64,000 bases of DNA from Limimaricola pyoseonensis (lineage in GTDB: Bacteria; Pseudomonadota; Alphaproteobacteria; Rhodobacterales; Rhodobacteraceae). Shown in pieces: positions 63,679-64,000 of this stretch. The stretch spans positions 124,001-188,000 of the forward strand of contig NZ_FNAT01000001.1 in assembly GCF_900102015.1 (NCBI RefSeq), given 5' to 3'. A program made the position numbers and the translations under genes. Under the pieces are notes generated by a model. The model made no database searches and was not told the origin of the DNA. It was given only the letters and a program-made list of their open reading frames with translations. How positions within the stretch are numbered: position 1 is the stretch's first letter; each line of letters starts with the position of its first letter.

Positions 63679-64000
63679 GCGACCTCCTCGTCGAGGATCT
63701 CGCCGTCGCACGCGGCGGCGTGCCGGTGCTCGAGGGCGTGAGCTTCCGCGTCGCGCCGGGCCGGGGCCTCGTGCTGCGCGGCCCCAACGGCATCGGCAAG
63801 ACCACGCTCCTGCGCGCCATCGCCGGGCTGCAGCCGCCACTCTCGGGCCGCGTCGAAGGCGCGGGCGAACGGGCGGGCTATGCCAGCCACGCCGACGGCA
63901 TCAAGCCCGCGCTCACCGTGGCCGAGACGTTGGGCTTCTGGGCCGACCTCTACCGCGCCGAGCTGCCAGAGGCGGTCTATGACTGGTTCGACCTCGCCGA
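63675..64000 (+). CDS. ccmA: Heme exporter ATP-binding protein CcmA (3' end outside window)
   Basis: The visible 108 codons give an ABC ATPase start: [20 protein letters not shown], then Walker [18 protein letters not shown] and [18 protein letters not shown], which matches CcmA of the cytochrome c biogenesis ABC complex (CcmABCD). No ATG, GTG or TTG precedes the conserved start in frame, so the most likely start is CTG 63675, overlapping the Mth938 stop as CTGA; the next in-frame alternative, GTG 63720, would remove conserved strands. The gene runs off the window end. Confidence 0.88.
   Translation, partial: MSDLLVEDLAVARGGVPVLEGVSFRVAPGRGLVLRGPNGIGKTTLLRAIAGLQPPLSGRVEGAGERAGYASHADGIKPALTVAETLGFWADLYRAELPEAVYDWFDLA

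Overview
The window is a GC-rich, densely coded piece of an alphaproteobacterial chromosome, most likely a member of the Rhodobacterales/Rhodobacteraceae. Signs of this are the single gapR-type DUF2312 gene, the pccR/pccB/pccA/mcm propionate cluster, the yfgM-bamB-der and yajC-secD-secF-Mth938-ccmA gene orders, ccmI-ruvX, and a short LOV protein next to an HWE-type kinase. Coding density is high, many neighbours overlap by 4 to 20 nt, and nearly every other long open frame is a high-GC shadow. One tRNA gene was found; no rRNA or CRISPR was seen.

Layout: 1-4.3 kb holds a receiver-only response regulator (cut by the window edge), a two-helix membrane protein, a large sodium/solute-symporter-like sensor kinase and a FliM/FliN C-terminal-domain protein. 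4.3-9.4 kb carries a DUF442 protein, an enoyl-CoA hydratase fused to a remnant of a hydroxyacyl-CoA dehydrogenase, gapR, an uncharacterised protein and an orphan iron-type ABC permease. At 9.45 kb is tRNA-Thr(TGT). It is the left edge of an island of about 8 kb (9530-17534), which ends in a 46-bp imperfect copy of the tRNA 3' half. The island contains a decayed integrase tail, a decayed IS OrfA, and one minus-strand operon: GntR/FCD regulator, tripartite tricarboxylate transporter (tctC-tctB-tctA), cupin, short-chain dehydrogenase, zinc dehydrogenase and 2-keto-3-deoxy-sugar kinase. Three related operator-like repeats lie upstream of it.

17.5-22 kb is a three-gene sensory operon: a LOV photosensor, a CheB-CheR-PAS-PAS-HWE kinase and a single-domain response regulator. 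Divergent from it is a full biotin operon, bioB-bioF-bioD-bioA-bioG-bioC. Next comes the propionyl-CoA module: pccR divergent from pccB-pccA-mcm, with two matching 13-bp operator-like sites between. PccA is a biotin enzyme, so biotin synthesis and a biotin-dependent pathway lie side by side. 34.8-39.7 kb holds a CMD/AhpD-like protein divergent from a TetR regulator with twin palindromes, dusA, then ccmI-ruvX-DUF1289, and an acidic one-helix protein.

39.7-54.2 kb holds a GT61-like glycosyltransferase and a GSCFA protein (divergent), iron superoxide dismutase with a clear promoter and terminator, a small pair ending in a host-attachment-family protein, a LOG protein, a LysM protein, an Atm1-type ABC exporter, a Bcr/CflA MFS exporter and a two-gene RND efflux operon. 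54.4-64 kb is core biology: yfgM-bamB-der (outer-membrane assembly and ribosome GTPase), a membrane protein, serS divergent from yajC-secD-secF, an Mth938-like protein and the start of ccmA, cut by the window end.

The least ordinary parts are the tRNA-Thr island with its catabolic operon and operators, the LOV/CheB-CheR/HWE operon, the hydratase fusion that lacks its Rossmann domain, and the symporter-kinase locus without a DNA-binding partner. All functional calls rest on reading motifs by eye; no database search was run.
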